Below are positions 1 to 9,601 of a DNA stretch of 64,000 bases, one piece after another. The translations under genes were made by a program, and so were the position numbers. The notes beneath the pieces are model-generated. The model did not search any database and was not told the DNA's origin. It saw only the letters and a list, made by a program, of their open reading frames with translations. Source of the stretch: Halocynthiibacter styelae (lineage in GTDB: Bacteria; Pseudomonadota; Alphaproteobacteria; Rhodobacterales; Rhodobacteraceae); assembly GCF_016123485.1 (NCBI RefSeq), contig NZ_JADCKQ010000011.1:1-64000 (forward strand), read 5' to 3'. Within the stretch, counting starts at the first letter, position 1, and each line of letters begins with the position of its first letter.

Positions 1-737
1 ATTTTGTCATAATTGTTCTGGAAATCCACGATCTTGTCGTCGCCGCTATTGGCGAAAAAGACAAACTTATCCGCACCACCCCCACCGCTGAGCAAATCAT
101 TCCCCGCACCACCATAAAGGTCATCGGTACCGACCCCGCCATAAAGCGCGTCATTCCCACCCCGACCGAACAGATCGTCGGAACCATAATGCCCCCAGAT
201 CGCATTGTTGGCATGATCCCCCAAAAGCGAGTCGTTGAAGGCAGAACCGTAAAGCCGTTCGATGGAAATATAGGTATCCCCGATGGCATTTCCCCGATTG
301 TTGGAACTATTCAAAAGGTCAGCCGTTACGCGTGAGCCACCAAGGTATTGCGCGCGATCATAGCCGGCACCGCCGTTGAGAACATCGCCTCCCGAGCCCC
401 CGACAAGGACATCATTGCCCGCGCCACCGTAAAGCGCGTCGTTGCCCCCTCTGCCAGAGAGGAAATCGTTACCATTGTGTCCCCAGATCGCATTGGTGGC
501 ATGGTCACCATACAAACCATCCCCAAAGGCAGTGCCGTAGAGACGCTCAATGGAAATATACGTATCCCCGCTCGCGGCACCCGTATTATTGGAACTGTTG
601 AGAAGGTCAGCCGTGACCGCAGATGCCCCAAGATATTGCGCGCGATCGACGCCGGTACCACCGTTGAGAACATCGCCCCCCGAACCCCCGACGAGAACAT
701 CATTACCCACACCACCATAAAGCGTGTCATTGCCACC
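1..737. repeat. Direct repeat copy A, 3' part of RTX protease gene
   Basis: Positions 1-737 align without gaps to 27495-28231 (constant offset 27494), with about ten mismatches noticed by eye, for example at 149. Identity ends at 737/738, where the two RTX genes diverge. The left end is cut by the window, so the repeat is longer than seen. Both copies are in the same orientation and reading frame. Confidence 0.93.
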
Positions 738-2138
738 GCCGCCACGGATGATGTTATTCGCATCATTCCCGGTCACGGTATCATCACCAGCACCAGTTGT
801 GGCATTTTCAATGACAGTCCCAATCGCAATGTTAAACGCGCCGATATGGGTTCCGTAATCTGAAAAGATCCCTTCATTGAGGTTCAGGTTAATGTCTGTG
901 CCGCTGTCTGCGAAACTCAGGTCAACCAGATCTGTACCACCCTGATCATACAGGGTGAAAGCCATGCGGTTGCCCGTAATTACGTCGGACGTTGCGCCGG
1001 TCGCCAGCGCATCAAACAGCGTATCCATGTAATTGCCGAGGTTTGAATTCAGGCCAAAAATGGTATTTCCGGCGGTTACCCCACTGGAGCCCGGCGCACC
1101 GTAGAAATCCTGGATCGCAAGAATATCAGCGATCATTGGCCCGGCAACATAGGAAAAAGATGCATCTACATTCGGGTTTTCAGTCTGGCTGAAGTAAGAC
1201 ATGACAGACACCTGATAGCTGTCATTTGAGAAGTAATTGTCCTGCCCAAAAGTTGCAGTCCCGTTATAGGGACCAAGATGGTGAAGCCCCAGGATATGCC
1301 CGAACTCATGCACATATGTCTGGAACGCATAGCTGTCCATCGTTGTGCCAAAGTCAAACCAGCTTTCCGACACCATCATTTCAATGCCGTTATTATTCCC
1401 CTGCGCGCCGTAGTAAGCCCAGGCCTGATAACCGTTTGGATTATCAGACGTCACATCGTTCAGATCATCCACCGTAACCATCTCGCCGGAGGTAACAATC
1501 TGGAAATCCACCCCCGCAACCATTTCCCATGCTTCCATCGCCCATTGGGCCATTTGCTGTCCAAGGTCTGTCAGCGCAGAAATATTGACGGTCACCGTGC
1601 TGGAGGAAACCATTGTCTCTGCGCCTTCCCCCTGGCCTTCATTCTGAAGATATTCAGAAAGCTCTTCATAGGTGCCATCTGAACCTGAAGGCGGCAGGAT
1701 ACTTTCTTCGACCTGCAACTGATAGCTGCCAGTCCGGGTGGAGTAGTAGCTGTCGACCATAATATAATAGGTCCCGGTCGCTGATGCGGTGAAGACTGCA
1801 GACGCATCAAACCCATTGCTGGAAGTACCATCATTATAGGTAATCAAATTGCCTGAACTGTCATAGATATGCAGATCAGTATCACTAAGAGTTCCACCGC
1901 CGGTAGATGAACCAAGTGCTGAAATCAGATAGCCCTGACCTGCCTCAAGCGTAATTTCAAATACGTCCTGCTCGCCCCCGAAAGAGATCGTGCCCGAGGT
2001 TGTGTCCCCGACAGCAACATCAGTCGCACCTGAACGTTCAAGCGCGGTCAGAGAAGATGTGTCTTCGCCAGACAGTGGGTGATCAGGGCCATGACGCATA
2101 GGGTCAAAGGTCTGGCTAAGGTTACAAATGATGCACAT
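1..2138 (-). CDS. Serralysin-type RTX metalloprotease (M10), 3' end outside window
   Basis: Secreted zinc protease, read leftward from an ATG at 2138 with an AAAGGA ribosome site just upstream. I checked the frame codon by codon and it stays open to the window edge (712 codons), so the C-terminus is missing. Residues about 35-150 look like a pre-peptidase beta-sandwich domain. The zinc site HEFGHILGLHH lies at residues 277-287 (HExxHxxGxxH) and is followed by a Met-turn, VMSY, with M313. GGxGxD calcium-binding repeats begin near residue 465 and include two 96-residue units (420-707 and 132-419). There is no N-terminal signal peptide, as expected for type I secretion of serralysins. No secretion ABC/MFP/TolC genes are in the window. 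The last 737 bp are almost identical to the second RTX gene at 27350-30088. Family assignment is firm; the substrate is unknown. Confidence 0.93.
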   Translation of the reverse strand, partial: MCIICNLSQTFDPMRHGPDHPLSGEDTSSLTALERSGATDVAVGDTTSGTISFGGEQDVFEITLEAGQGYLISALGSSTGGGTLSDTDLHIYDSSGNLITYNDGTSSNGFDASAVFTASATGTYYIMVDSYYSTRTGSYQLQVEESILPPSGSDGTYEELSEYLQNEGQGEGAETMVSSSTVTVNISALTDLGQQMAQWAMEAWEMVAGVDFQIVTSGEMVTVDDLNDVTSDNPNGYQAWAYYGAQGNNNGIEMMVSESWFDFGTTMDSYAFQTYVHEFGHILGLHHLGPYNGTATFGQDNYFSNDSYQVSVMSYFSQTENPNVDASFSYVAGPMIADILAIQDFYGAPGSSGVTAGNTIFGLNSNLGNYMDTLFDALATGATSDVITGNRMAFTLYDQGGTDLVDLSFADSGTDINLNLNEGIFSDYGTHIGAFNIAIGTVIENATTGAGDDTVTGNDANNIIRGGGGNDTLYGGVGNDVLVGGSGGDVLNGGTGVDRAQYLGASAVTADLLNSSNNTGAASGDTYISIERLYGTAFGDGLYGDHATNAIWGHNGNDFLSGRGGNDALYGGAGNDVLVGGSGGDVLNGGAGYDRAQYLGGSRVTADLLNSSNNRGNAIGDTYISIERLYGSAFNDSLLGDHANNAIWGHYGSDDLFGRGGNDALYGGVGTDDLYGGAGNDLLSGGGGADKFVFFANSGDDKIVDFQNNYDK

Positions 2139-2209
2139 TTTTCAAGTCCTTTTATTTAATATTCGCAGCCAGCAGCGTGCAAAATAAAGATGATGACATT
2201 TTTCCCATC

Positions 2210-2692
2210 TCAGGGATTTTCCATCGCCCGGGACAGATCCGGGCTGGCATTCGCTACGATTCGGCGGGCAAACTCGGCGTCACTTTGACCTGCCCGGGGC
2301 GTAATTTGCCCCGCACCACCTGACCAGAACAGCTGGCCATGACCAGCACTGTCAAGTTCAAGCTTCAGGTCAAATGATCCATTGGGTTTGCGATCGGGGT
2401 TCATCCGGTAAACATATCCGGGCTTCAAGTCGGCCAGCGACTGTACGATCTCCTGGCAGAGCGACAGGCGGCCTTCACAGGTCAGCGTAACAATCGGACG
2501 GATTGGCTGGCGCGCATTGGCACCTGGTGAAAAGGTCATAAGTGATACTCCGAACAGAACACATATCAGAAGCAACGCAAAATAGCGGCTGCGCAATCTG
2601 CTGCTGGTACTGTGTTTCAATAGTATGTCCTGCCCTCTGATTACACTGAATATCTCGCGGCGCTGAACCGGAATACTCTGACATTCAGACAT
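2210..2692 (-). CDS. Small exported protein of unknown function upstream of the metalloprotease
   Basis: 160 aa from the ATG at 2692; the family is not recognised. A hydrophobic stretch at residues 38-54 followed by ANA-RQ looks like a signal peptide, but it is preceded by about 35 residues. A TTG start near 2621, inside the frame and preceded by AGGGCAGGACA, would give a normal signal peptide and may be the true start. The mature part has two cysteines about eight residues apart (TCEGRLSLC), then a polar, probably beta-rich region. The gene ends 71 bp before the metalloprotease and points the same way, so they may be co-transcribed. Serralysin operons elsewhere carry a small periplasmic inhibitor (Inh family) next to the protease. 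The position and size fit such a role, but I see no clear inhibitor motif. Confidence 0.6.
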   Translation of the reverse strand: MSECQSIPVQRREIFSVIRGQDILLKHSTSSRLRSRYFALLLICVLFGVSLMTFSPGANARQPIRPIVTLTCEGRLSLCQEIVQSLADLKPGYVYRMNPDRKPNGSFDLKLELDSAGHGQLFWSGGAGQITPRAGQSDAEFARRIVANASPDLSRAMENP

Positions 2693-3066
2693 ACACGAAA
2701 GGGCAAATTAAATACACTAAAGATTCACGGAAGACAGTCACATGTGATCCAGCCAACACATTTCGGGCCTGGCCGTTCCATAAACCTCTGTCTGTATACC
2801 AAACTGTGGCACCAGCCCCTTCCTGATCCTTCAACATCGACCATGTGATGTTCGTCCCTTTTCCCGGACAGCGGGGTACTTTCCCCCGCCCATGAACGGA
2901 ACACCGCATTGTAAAGAAACCCAAAACATACACAAACAAACATCAAGCAGCGACTGTTGCGCGAAGGTACACTAGGGACGCTTTCCACAACCGGCAACGT
3001 CGTCATTCAGGCATCGGGTATAAACCCCGGAAACAGGGAGGGGGATTTCTAAGCTGGTGGTGGCGT
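2693..3066. other. Intergenic region at left edge of polysaccharide island
   Basis: 374 bp with no gene I can support. It lies downstream of the leftward polysaccharide operon and upstream of the leftward exported protein/protease pair. It should therefore hold the operon's transcription end and the protease promoter. On the minus strand a GCGGGG/CCCCGC hairpin can form near 2870-2890, but no T-run follows it. Short open frames across it have no ribosome site or family resemblance. Confidence 0.5.
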
Positions 3067-4266
3067 CTATGACAGGCAATCGCGCACAAGGGTTTCCCAT
3101 TTCATCGCGATTTTTTCGGCCTGATAGGTCTGAGCGATTTTTTGGGCACGCTGTCCAAGCTTCTCCAGATGGGCCGGATCGCTCAGCGCGCTGTGCAGAC
3201 TTGCGGTCAGGGCAGCTTGCGGGGTGGGTGCGGGATCAATCAGAAAGCCGTCATGCCGGGACGTGATCAGCTGATTGATGCCTGCGCAATCGGCAAACCC
3301 CATAGCGGGAATTCCGTGGGCCATTGCCTCGGCTACGGACAACCCAAAGCCCTCGAATGCGGCGGGATGGCACAGCAGTCGCGCGCGATCATAGATGGCG
3401 CCAATATCGGACGTCACCCCGCATAGTCGCACCACATCACCCAGGCCATGAGCGGTGATTTGGGCACTCAAATCGGCGCGCAGATCACCTTCGCCATAGA
3501 TGTCGACGCGCCATTCGGGGAAATCCTCGTGCAGCTGCGCCCATGCACCTATCAGAAGATGATAACGTTTTATGTCCGTCAGACGTCCGACTGCCAAAAC
3601 GATATTTTCGCGGTCAGCGGGCTGCACGGGAGACGGGGAGAGGCGCTGCACAGGGTTAGGCATCACGGTGGTGCGAGTCTGCTCCTCCGCCGTGAGCCAG
3701 CGTTTAAAATCCTCGAGCAACACTGTGATTTTTGTGGCTCCCGACAGGGCCGCGCGCGCACGGGTGCGGTAGACGGGATTTTGATCCCAGCGGGGGCTAT
3801 CCAATCCAAAATCATGTTCGGGGACGTTATGGGTAGACGCAATTACTGGTATATTCAGCGTCGCCACCGCACGCACCGCCGCCGTGATCGCTGGCGGCAG
3901 GAATGCAATCACCACATCAGGTGTTGTACGTTTTAGATGTTTGCGCACTGCGCGCTCGAACATGCCATGGGTCATCGCCCATTTGAGATGCCCGACCGGA
4001 CCTGAATGGGGTATGCGTTTGAGCCTGCCTGCGGTTTTGTTGCCCCCCTCACGCGGGGTGCTTGTGATCGGACAAAGGTTGGTTATCGTGAGACCGCCTG
4101 TGTCAAACTGCGGGGCAGCGGGCGAAGTGTCGTAGATGACCAGATCAATCTCCATCCCCAGTTTGGCCAGGGAGACAGCCGTCTGAAGAAACATCCGCTC
4201 TGCGCCGCCCGTCAGCCCCAAGAGCTTTTGAATGACAAAAGTGACGCGGATCCTGGGGCTGCTCAT
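3067..4266 (-). CDS. Glycosyltransferase family 4 (GT-B fold)
   Basis: 399 aa cytoplasmic glycosyltransferase, last gene of the leftward polysaccharide operon. The N-terminal domain has the glycine-rich acceptor-side loop GLTGGAER (residues about 13-20). The C-terminal domain starts with a strand-loop typical of GT1/GT4 (ENIVLAVGRLTDIKR, near 225). It contains the EX7E nucleotide-sugar motif FEGFGLSVAEAM near 315. The start ATG overlaps the stop of the upstream SGNH gene by 4 bp, implying translational coupling. It probably adds one sugar of the repeat unit of the polysaccharide made by this cluster. Donor and acceptor cannot be read from sequence. Confidence 0.88.
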   Translation of the reverse strand: MSSPRIRVTFVIQKLLGLTGGAERMFLQTAVSLAKLGMEIDLVIYDTSPAAPQFDTGGLTITNLCPITSTPREGGNKTAGRLKRIPHSGPVGHLKWAMTHGMFERAVRKHLKRTTPDVVIAFLPPAITAAVRAVATLNIPVIASTHNVPEHDFGLDSPRWDQNPVYRTRARAALSGATKITVLLEDFKRWLTAEEQTRTTVMPNPVQRLSPSPVQPADRENIVLAVGRLTDIKRYHLLIGAWAQLHEDFPEWRVDIYGEGDLRADLSAQITAHGLGDVVRLCGVTSDIGAIYDRARLLCHPAAFEGFGLSVAEAMAHGIPAMGFADCAGINQLITSRHDGFLIDPAPTPQAALTASLHSALSDPAHLEKLGQRAQKIAQTYQAEKIAMKWETLVRDCLS

Positions 4267-5174
4267 CGGATATACGGATCACACTTTTTGCAAAACAGAT
4301 CATGCCCGCCTTCAGCCAGATGCATGCCGTCAGCATTAAGCACACCGCGGTTTTGGGCCTGCCAGATATGACGATCCATATCCAAAAGCAGTGCGCCATG
4401 ATCATGCACAGCGTGCATGATTTCCATGTTATACATTGCAAAGTTGCGGTTTATCCCAGGGGTGCCAGGCCAGGACCGTGCAGGCGGCAGGATAATTGAT
4501 GTCAGAATGATATGACCGACATTGCGCGCGCGCAGCAGATGCACGATGACATCCAGATTTTCACGAAACTGCACCAGCGGCACATAATGGTGCGGCGGCA
4601 GACCCAAAATGATTTGCCTGCGGTATTTGCGCGAAAAATCAATGATCTTGTTACGGGTTGCAGGTGTTAAAAACCCCAGCGCAAGGCGCTCTGGTTCCAG
4701 AAACATGCGGTTGGCGCAATCGTTCAGACCGACATGCAGGATAAAGTGGCTGTCACGGCCCAGATCAGGATCGGCTGCCAGTGCGTCACGGACGTCTTTG
4801 GTGGTAAAAAATCGCTGGCAAAAGCTATCGACCGACAGATCGGGATATGTCTGGTCGATCAGTTTGGAATATGTCTGGACCGTCCCGTCAGGATCATCGG
4901 GGCGAGGCAGGCCAAGGCTATCGGCCATGATCAGAACCTTGCGCGTGCCATCTGTTTTTGGCGTAATCCCCGCGCGGAAGCGTTCACGTTCGCGGGCATA
5001 AGCGGCCTTCTCCGACGCGATCCGATCCGCCAGTGCAGTTGCATCGGCCAGATACAGCACACGGCTGCGTACAAGGCTGAACTCCTGCACTGCGATTTCC
5101 ATTGTACCTTCTTGCGCATAGGCATGTGCGGCATCAATCTTTTCAGCTACTTCAGGTTCATAGGCGACGCTCAT
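4263..5174 (-). CDS. SGNH/GDSL-family hydrolase or O-acyl esterase
   Basis: 303 aa. The SGNH blocks are visible: block I ADSLG (Ser86), block III GLND (149-152) and block V DGMH (Asp282, His285) followed by a GGH. Residues 1-70 are a helical extension without a recognised domain. SGNH proteins in capsule and nonulosonate clusters add or remove O-acetyl groups. No transmembrane segment is seen, so a cytoplasmic role is likely. It overlaps its neighbours by 4 bp on both sides (ATGA junctions), so it belongs to the operon. Whether it is an esterase or a transferase is not decidable from sequence. Confidence 0.8.
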   Translation of the reverse strand: MSVAYEPEVAEKIDAAHAYAQEGTMEIAVQEFSLVRSRVLYLADATALADRIASEKAAYARERERFRAGITPKTDGTRKVLIMADSLGLPRPDDPDGTVQTYSKLIDQTYPDLSVDSFCQRFFTTKDVRDALAADPDLGRDSHFILHVGLNDCANRMFLEPERLALGFLTPATRNKIIDFSRKYRRQIILGLPPHHYVPLVQFRENLDVIVHLLRARNVGHIILTSIILPPARSWPGTPGINRNFAMYNMEIMHAVHDHGALLLDMDRHIWQAQNRGVLNADGMHLAEGGHDLFCKKCDPYIR

Positions 5175-6151
5175 GTCTTGGCCTTTGTGTAGGAAGTACC
5201 CTTTCGGATCGCCTCATAGAAGACCATGTTCGCGCCGTGGGCCTCAAGAGACACCAGCCGCTGTTCATCCGCCCCTGTCAGGAACGCCGCCGTCTGACGC
5301 AACAATCCAGGCTTGAAGCTCTGATCGCAGGCATCGTCGATGACGTGATCAACTTCAGAAAAACTATCGTGTGTCTGGATGCGAAGCTTTTCCAGCGGCT
5401 GCATGATAATCCGCCGCTCGCGAGTGAGGACCTCCAGCCCCCAACGACCAGGTGACACCCAATTGGAATGCCACGCGATCGTAGCCCCGTCTTCACTGGC
5501 GCCGAAACCTGTGAACACACCCGCCTGCGGGTGCCAGTCAATGCCATCTTGAGCGGCGACGTGCGCCTCAAGGGTGTCAGGCGGACCAAAGAAGTGAAAG
5601 GCCAGGTCAATCACATGGGTCGAATTGCCGTAAAACCACGTCGACAGCTCGCGTTCAGGCTTGCCCAAAGCGCCGATTTTGCGCGTAGGTTCCGAAAAGT
5701 CAAACTTCACGCTGACAATGCCGCCATCCAGATCGATCAGGCGATCTGCCTCGATCACCGACGACAGGAAACGGCGGTTGTAGGCCACATAAACTTCTGC
5801 CCCGACTGCAGTGGCAACAGATTGCAGGCTTGCCATCTCTTCCATGTCCAGGGCGGCGGGTTTTTCAACCAGGAGGCGCTTGATGCCATGCCTCATCAGA
5901 GTCTGTGTCACCTCAGTCAGGGCGTGCGCGTTCACAGTCACAATGGCGGTGGCGTTCGGATCCACACCTTCCAGCTGGGTCACCAGATCGCCCGTGCCAG
6001 GGGTAAGGCCTGTTGCCGCCTCGAACGCTGCCGCCGATGCGGGGCTGCGCCCCAAAACCCTGGGCGTGACGCCCATTGACGTGAGGACGGCAGCATAGGC
6101 CTGGGCCATGCCGCCCGCGCCAACCAAAAGAACCTGACCGATATTGCTCAT
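5171..6151 (-). CDS. Gfo/Idh/MocA-family oxidoreductase (first of three)
   Basis: 326 aa when started at the ATG at 6151, which has an AGGA site 6-7 bases upstream; a 16-codon longer frame lacks one. The N-terminal Rossmann loop VGAGGMAQ and an EKPAAL strand typical of the family (the Lys-Pro of the active site) are present. The C-terminal half is the usual alpha/beta substrate domain. It is a soluble NAD(P)-dependent sugar oxidoreductase. It is one of three paralogues in the operon, which suggests several redox steps on the sugar or its nucleotide-activated precursor. The substrate is unknown. It begins 22 bp after the stop of the preceding gene. Confidence 0.82.
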   Translation of the reverse strand: MSNIGQVLLVGAGGMAQAYAAVLTSMGVTPRVLGRSPASAAAFEAATGLTPGTGDLVTQLEGVDPNATAIVTVNAHALTEVTQTLMRHGIKRLLVEKPAALDMEEMASLQSVATAVGAEVYVAYNRRFLSSVIEADRLIDLDGGIVSVKFDFSEPTRKIGALGKPERELSTWFYGNSTHVIDLAFHFFGPPDTLEAHVAAQDGIDWHPQAGVFTGFGASEDGATIAWHSNWVSPGRWGLEVLTRERRIIMQPLEKLRIQTHDSFSEVDHVIDDACDQSFKPGLLRQTAAFLTGADEQRLVSLEAHGANMVFYEAIRKGTSYTKAKT

Positions 6152-6173
6152 AATATTTCCTGATTTTTGCAGA

Positions 6174-7124
6174 TTAGCTAATTGGGATAAGTGTATCATT
6201 GCCCGAAGGCAAATTCAGATGATCACACATCGCGCCAAGGTAGAGACGATGTTGCCGGGCAGACGCATTGTAAGGCGTCAGACCAGGATCGTCCGTTTGC
6301 AGAGCATCATCATAAAGATAAGGCATCCCCGAAACAAACTTTGTCCCGAATGGGACCGTTTGACCGCCTTCTGTTTTCGTATTGCCAAGCTCGTCAATCT
6401 GGATGTTGCGGCCTGCGTGGCGCACGGTGATGGCAATGGCCATGCCAGGCTCATCCGCGCAAGTTACCGATAGCTTGCCGCCATTGGCTGTCTTTGCGCA
6501 CAGGGTACCAAAAATCTCGACCAGCCCGTCGCGTTTGCTTTGGGCGGTATCACTGTTCAGTTGCGACAGATCCACCTCTTTGAGGGGGCTGCCGTTGAGG
6601 AACTCTGCCAGGTCGAGGAAATGCACCGCATTGGAGGCCAGACCAAAGGCACTGCCTGTTACAGTGATGTCTGTGGGTGTGTCGCCTGCAAATTCGGCGG
6701 CCATGGCGCGGTAGTTGTCAAATCCGCGGCGGCCGCAGTTCACGAACCCTGCAATCTTGCGTTGCTCCAGATCACGTTCTACGGTGTCGAGTGCGGTCAC
6801 CGTCTGGAACAATATCTTCTCGAACAGGATAGACGTCACATCGTGGTGCGTGACGATATCCTCATAAACCGACTGACGCACATCGGCGCGCGTTGTGATC
6901 ACAGCAAGGTCAAACGCCTCACGCGTTTGCGGTAGCGCACCCAACAGGCGGTAACGTTCAGCGCCGTTCGCTTCCTCCGAGGTGATGAAATCGGTAATAC
7001 GAGCGTGGCCCTGCGCAAATGGCTCCACGATGGTGATATGGGCAGGCGTTTTGAGTTGCGCCAAGGCTTGCAGGTGGCGAAAACCGATGTTCCCGCAGCC
7101 GCACAAAAGGATTTTCTTCACCAT
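6174..7124 (-). CDS. Gfo/Idh/MocA-like oxidoreductase (second of three)
   Basis: 316 aa. The NAD(P)-binding loop GCGNIG lies at residues 8-13. A family-like strand ends in LFEKILF where most members have EKP, so the usual proline of the active-site motif is missing. The rest is a divergent substrate domain. It overlaps the upstream SDR by 7 bp. In Campylobacter legionaminate clusters PtmF is a protein of this superfamily. This gene or the one at 8615-9601 could fill that place. The altered EKP motif makes a changed or lost dehydrogenase activity possible. Confidence 0.75.
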   Translation of the reverse strand: MVKKILLCGCGNIGFRHLQALAQLKTPAHITIVEPFAQGHARITDFITSEEANGAERYRLLGALPQTREAFDLAVITTRADVRQSVYEDIVTHHDVTSILFEKILFQTVTALDTVERDLEQRKIAGFVNCGRRGFDNYRAMAAEFAGDTPTDITVTGSAFGLASNAVHFLDLAEFLNGSPLKEVDLSQLNSDTAQSKRDGLVEIFGTLCAKTANGGKLSVTCADEPGMAIAITVRHAGRNIQIDELGNTKTEGGQTVPFGTKFVSGMPYLYDDALQTDDPGLTPYNASARQHRLYLGAMCDHLNLPSGNDTLIPIS

Positions 7125-7921
7125 GCTGTCAGCCCTCCGTCGACGATCAGGTTTTGCCCCGTGATGTAGGATGATCCGTCGGATGCCAGAAAGGCCACCG
7201 CATCTGCGATCTCATGTGGTTCTCCCATGCGGTCCATCATGGTGCGGGCAGAGTAGTTGTTGATGAACGTGTCGTTCTGACCGCTGAAAATTCCACCTGG
7301 CGTGACGGCATTCACGCGCAGCCCGTTCTTGCCCCAATAGCTGGCGAGGTATTTCGTCAACCCCCAAAGCCCTGCCTTGGATGCCGAATAAATTGCGGGC
7401 GTGTTGATCGCGCGCCCCTCATATACAGCGCCGTCATAGATGCGCTGATCAGGGGCGGCGATGCCATAGATCGACAGGATGTTGATGATCGAGCCTGCGC
7501 CACGTTTGGCCATATCCCCACCAAAGACCTGCGCGCACATGGCAGGGCCTGTGAGGTTCACGCGCATGACGTAATCCCAATCCTCAAGGGGGAAGGTCTC
7601 AAACGGTTCAAAGAAATTGTCGGATTTTGTTGCCGCACCGCAGATCAGCACATCCACCACGCCCAGATCGCGCTCGACTTTTGCCTTGAGGTCAACAAGT
7701 GCCGCGCGATCGGAGACATCACAGGCATACCCGATGGCACGACCTGCCGCATCGGCACCCGCAGCTGATTTGGTCGCGCTCTCAAGGTCGCGGTCCACCA
7801 CTGCAACGGCGTGGCCATCGCGGGTCAGGCGCCGGGTCATGGCTGTTCCAAGGAACCCGCCGCCACCTGTCAGTACAATGATTTTCGCAGCGGTCGGCGT
7901 GGACGAGAGTGTATCAGCCAT
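7118..7921 (-). CDS. Short-chain dehydrogenase/reductase, PtmA-like
   Basis: 267 aa classical SDR. The cofactor loop is TGGGGFLG (residues 18-25) and the catalytic residues are Ser150, Tyr178 and Lys182 (YSASK). It ends with the usual [11 protein letters not shown] segment. Length and position next to the CMP-sugar synthetase match PtmA of Campylobacter legionaminate loci. PtmA is thought to act with PtmF and PtmE in supplying a GDP-activated amino sugar; that role is inferred here from context. It overlaps legF by 8 bp and the next gene by 7 bp. Confidence 0.8.
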   Translation of the reverse strand: MADTLSSTPTAAKIIVLTGGGGFLGTAMTRRLTRDGHAVAVVDRDLESATKSAAGADAAGRAIGYACDVSDRAALVDLKAKVERDLGVVDVLICGAATKSDNFFEPFETFPLEDWDYVMRVNLTGPAMCAQVFGGDMAKRGAGSIINILSIYGIAAPDQRIYDGAVYEGRAINTPAIYSASKAGLWGLTKYLASYWGKNGLRVNAVTPGGIFSGQNDTFINNYSARTMMDRMGEPHEIADAVAFLASDGSSYITGQNLIVDGGLTAW

Positions 7922-8618
7922 GGTCGGTATCCTTATTGCGGGTCTCGTTCATCAGCAGTTGGACCAGTTTGAAATCGATTTCACTGTCGATGTCGACCGA
8001 CCGTTCATGGGGCATTTTGTGAATACGGGTACGGCCAGCCCACAGCCCACCTGCCAGCGTGGCGCGGTGCCAGACATAGATGGAGGCATTCATGGAGTAC
8101 ACTGCTGGTGCGGCCTGGCGCGAGAACACACCGCCCTCAAGGGTTTTGACCAGACGGATGTTACCGTCTTCCTTGGCCTCAACCATGTTAAAATAGGGGT
8201 TCTTCTCCGCGACATAGCCCGTGATTACCGCATCTGTATCCTCACTCAGAAGGTCAATCGCGGCATCAATATCAGATTGCAGTCGCAGCGGCGAAGTAGG
8301 ATCAAGGTCTATCACACGGTCCACGCGCACGCCGGATGCTTCGATTTGTTCGATCAGATGGATGATCACCTCCAGTTTACCCGCCTCAGAGGTGGCAAGG
8401 ACGGCAGGGCGTTTGAAGGGGACACGTGCGCCATAATCGCGGGCGACTTGTGCAATCTCGTCATCGTCCGTCGATACATAGACATCATCAATCTGGTCAC
8501 AGGCCAGTGCTTGCTCGATGGTATAGGCAATCAGCGGTTTGCCACAGAGCTCGCGCACGTTTTTGCGCGGCACGCCCTTTGATCCGCCGCGGGCGCAGAT
8601 GGTGCAGATGGTTGTCAT
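7914..8618 (-). CDS. legF: CMP-nonulosonate cytidylyltransferase (NeuA/LegF type)
   Basis: 234 aa. It transfers CMP from CTP to a nine-carbon nonulosonic acid, the activating step before glycosyl transfer. The N-terminal CTP-binding signature [13 protein letters not shown] is intact, followed by VSTDDDEIA and the conserved DPTSPLR segment. The length matches the single-domain LegF/PseF class rather than long NeuA fusions. It sits in the same operon as synthase legI, acetyltransferase legH and the dehydratase, overlapping both neighbours (4 and 8 bp). The exact sugar (legionaminic acid or an isomer) is inferred from the pathway and is not visible in this gene alone. Confidence 0.9.
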   Translation of the reverse strand: MTTICTICARGGSKGVPRKNVRELCGKPLIAYTIEQALACDQIDDVYVSTDDDEIAQVARDYGARVPFKRPAVLATSEAGKLEVIIHLIEQIEASGVRVDRVIDLDPTSPLRLQSDIDAAIDLLSEDTDAVITGYVAEKNPYFNMVEAKEDGNIRLVKTLEGGVFSRQAAPAVYSMNASIYVWHRATLAGGLWAGRTRIHKMPHERSVDIDSEIDFKLVQLLMNETRNKDTDHG

Positions 8619-9601
8619 TGGGAGGACCCTTTGTCTCTGATCTCAATCGCGAGGCGGGTGCTGGCAATCCCGTCCTCAAGGCTTTGGGGATGGGGGAAGG
8701 TTGTATCGCAGGCGATGGCGGCGGCCATACTGTCGAACATGGCAAGATAGGTCTGGGTCACGTCAAAATCCTCAGGCGCTTGCGCGAGAGGTGTCACGCC
8801 CTCAGGCTTCAGGTGCTCCAGAGTGCCTGACAGATCCCAATGCAGACCTGACGCATCGCCGACAATCTCATAGTGCCGCAACCGTCGGCGCGAAACATAA
8901 TCAAGGGCGATTTGCACAAACGGGCCGCCCTGCGCGCCCGACAGTACGGCCAGCGATGTGTCGTTTGCCTGCAGTGTAAGGTGGCTTTGATGGCCGCCCT
9001 TAGCAAAATCCATTTTCAGATCACCAAAGAACCAGCGCGCCACGTCGATCTCGTGCACCAGATCCATTTCGACCCCGCCACCGCGCGCAGCATCAGCAGA
9101 ATAGCCTTTGGTGTAATCCTGATCAGGTCGCCAGGCGGGCAACCACAGACCGGCCGTAAAGCTTGCTCTGGCGATCTGTCCAAGTGTGCCACTGGCAATC
9201 AGGGCCTGCGCTTTTTGCAGGGAAGGCAGGTAACGGAAATTAAACCCCGAGACCCGCACAGCCGCAGGGGCGTTCTGCAATGCCTTCAACACCAAATCGC
9301 AATCGGTCATCGTAGAAACGATGGGCTTTTCCACAAGCAAGTGACAGCCTTTGGCGATCAGACGAGGCAGCAGGTCAATATGGTTGGCCGAAGGCGTGGC
9401 CAGAACGACCAGATCAATATCCATCTCCAGGATATGACCAGGGTCGCTGTGCAGAGTGGCACCCATAGCGCTTGCCTCTGCATCCGGGGCATCGCGATGG
9501 CGTAATACATGCAGATCGGCATCGGGAAACCGCGTGGCCAGATTGCGCAGATGCCGCCGCCCAATAGATCCAAGACCTATGACAAGTGCAGAGCCGATCA
9601 T
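8615..9601 (-). CDS. Gfo/Idh/MocA-family oxidoreductase (third of three), PtmF candidate
   Basis: 328 aa from the ATG at 9601, which overlaps the stop of the acetyltransferase gene as ATGA. A longer frame upstream runs into that gene and is rejected. The cofactor loop is GLGSIGRRH (residues about 9-17) and the EKP motif is intact (LLVEKPIV). The substrate domain contains the family's HEIDVARW strand. This is the best-preserved of the three paralogues. Its position between legH and legF resembles ptmF in Campylobacter legionaminate loci. The reaction is unknown. Confidence 0.85.
   Translation of the reverse strand: MIGSALVIGLGSIGRRHLRNLATRFPDADLHVLRHRDAPDAEASAMGATLHSDPGHILEMDIDLVVLATPSANHIDLLPRLIAKGCHLLVEKPIVSTMTDCDLVLKALQNAPAAVRVSGFNFRYLPSLQKAQALIASGTLGQIARASFTAGLWLPAWRPDQDYTKGYSADAARGGGVEMDLVHEIDVARWFFGDLKMDFAKGGHQSHLTLQANDTSLAVLSGAQGGPFVQIALDYVSRRRLRHYEIVGDASGLHWDLSGTLEHLKPEGVTPLAQAPEDFDVTQTYLAMFDSMAAAIACDTTFPHPQSLEDGIASTRLAIEIRDKGSSQ

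Noticed and set aside
132-707. Regular repeats that might be read as CRISPR
   Set aside because: The 288-bp units are protein-coding RTX modules in frame, far too long for CRISPR repeats and without spacers.
2685-3006. Leftward frames in the 2.7-3.0 kb gap
   Set aside because: Two overlapping short frames, neither with start signals nor similarity; the region is better read as promoter/terminator space.
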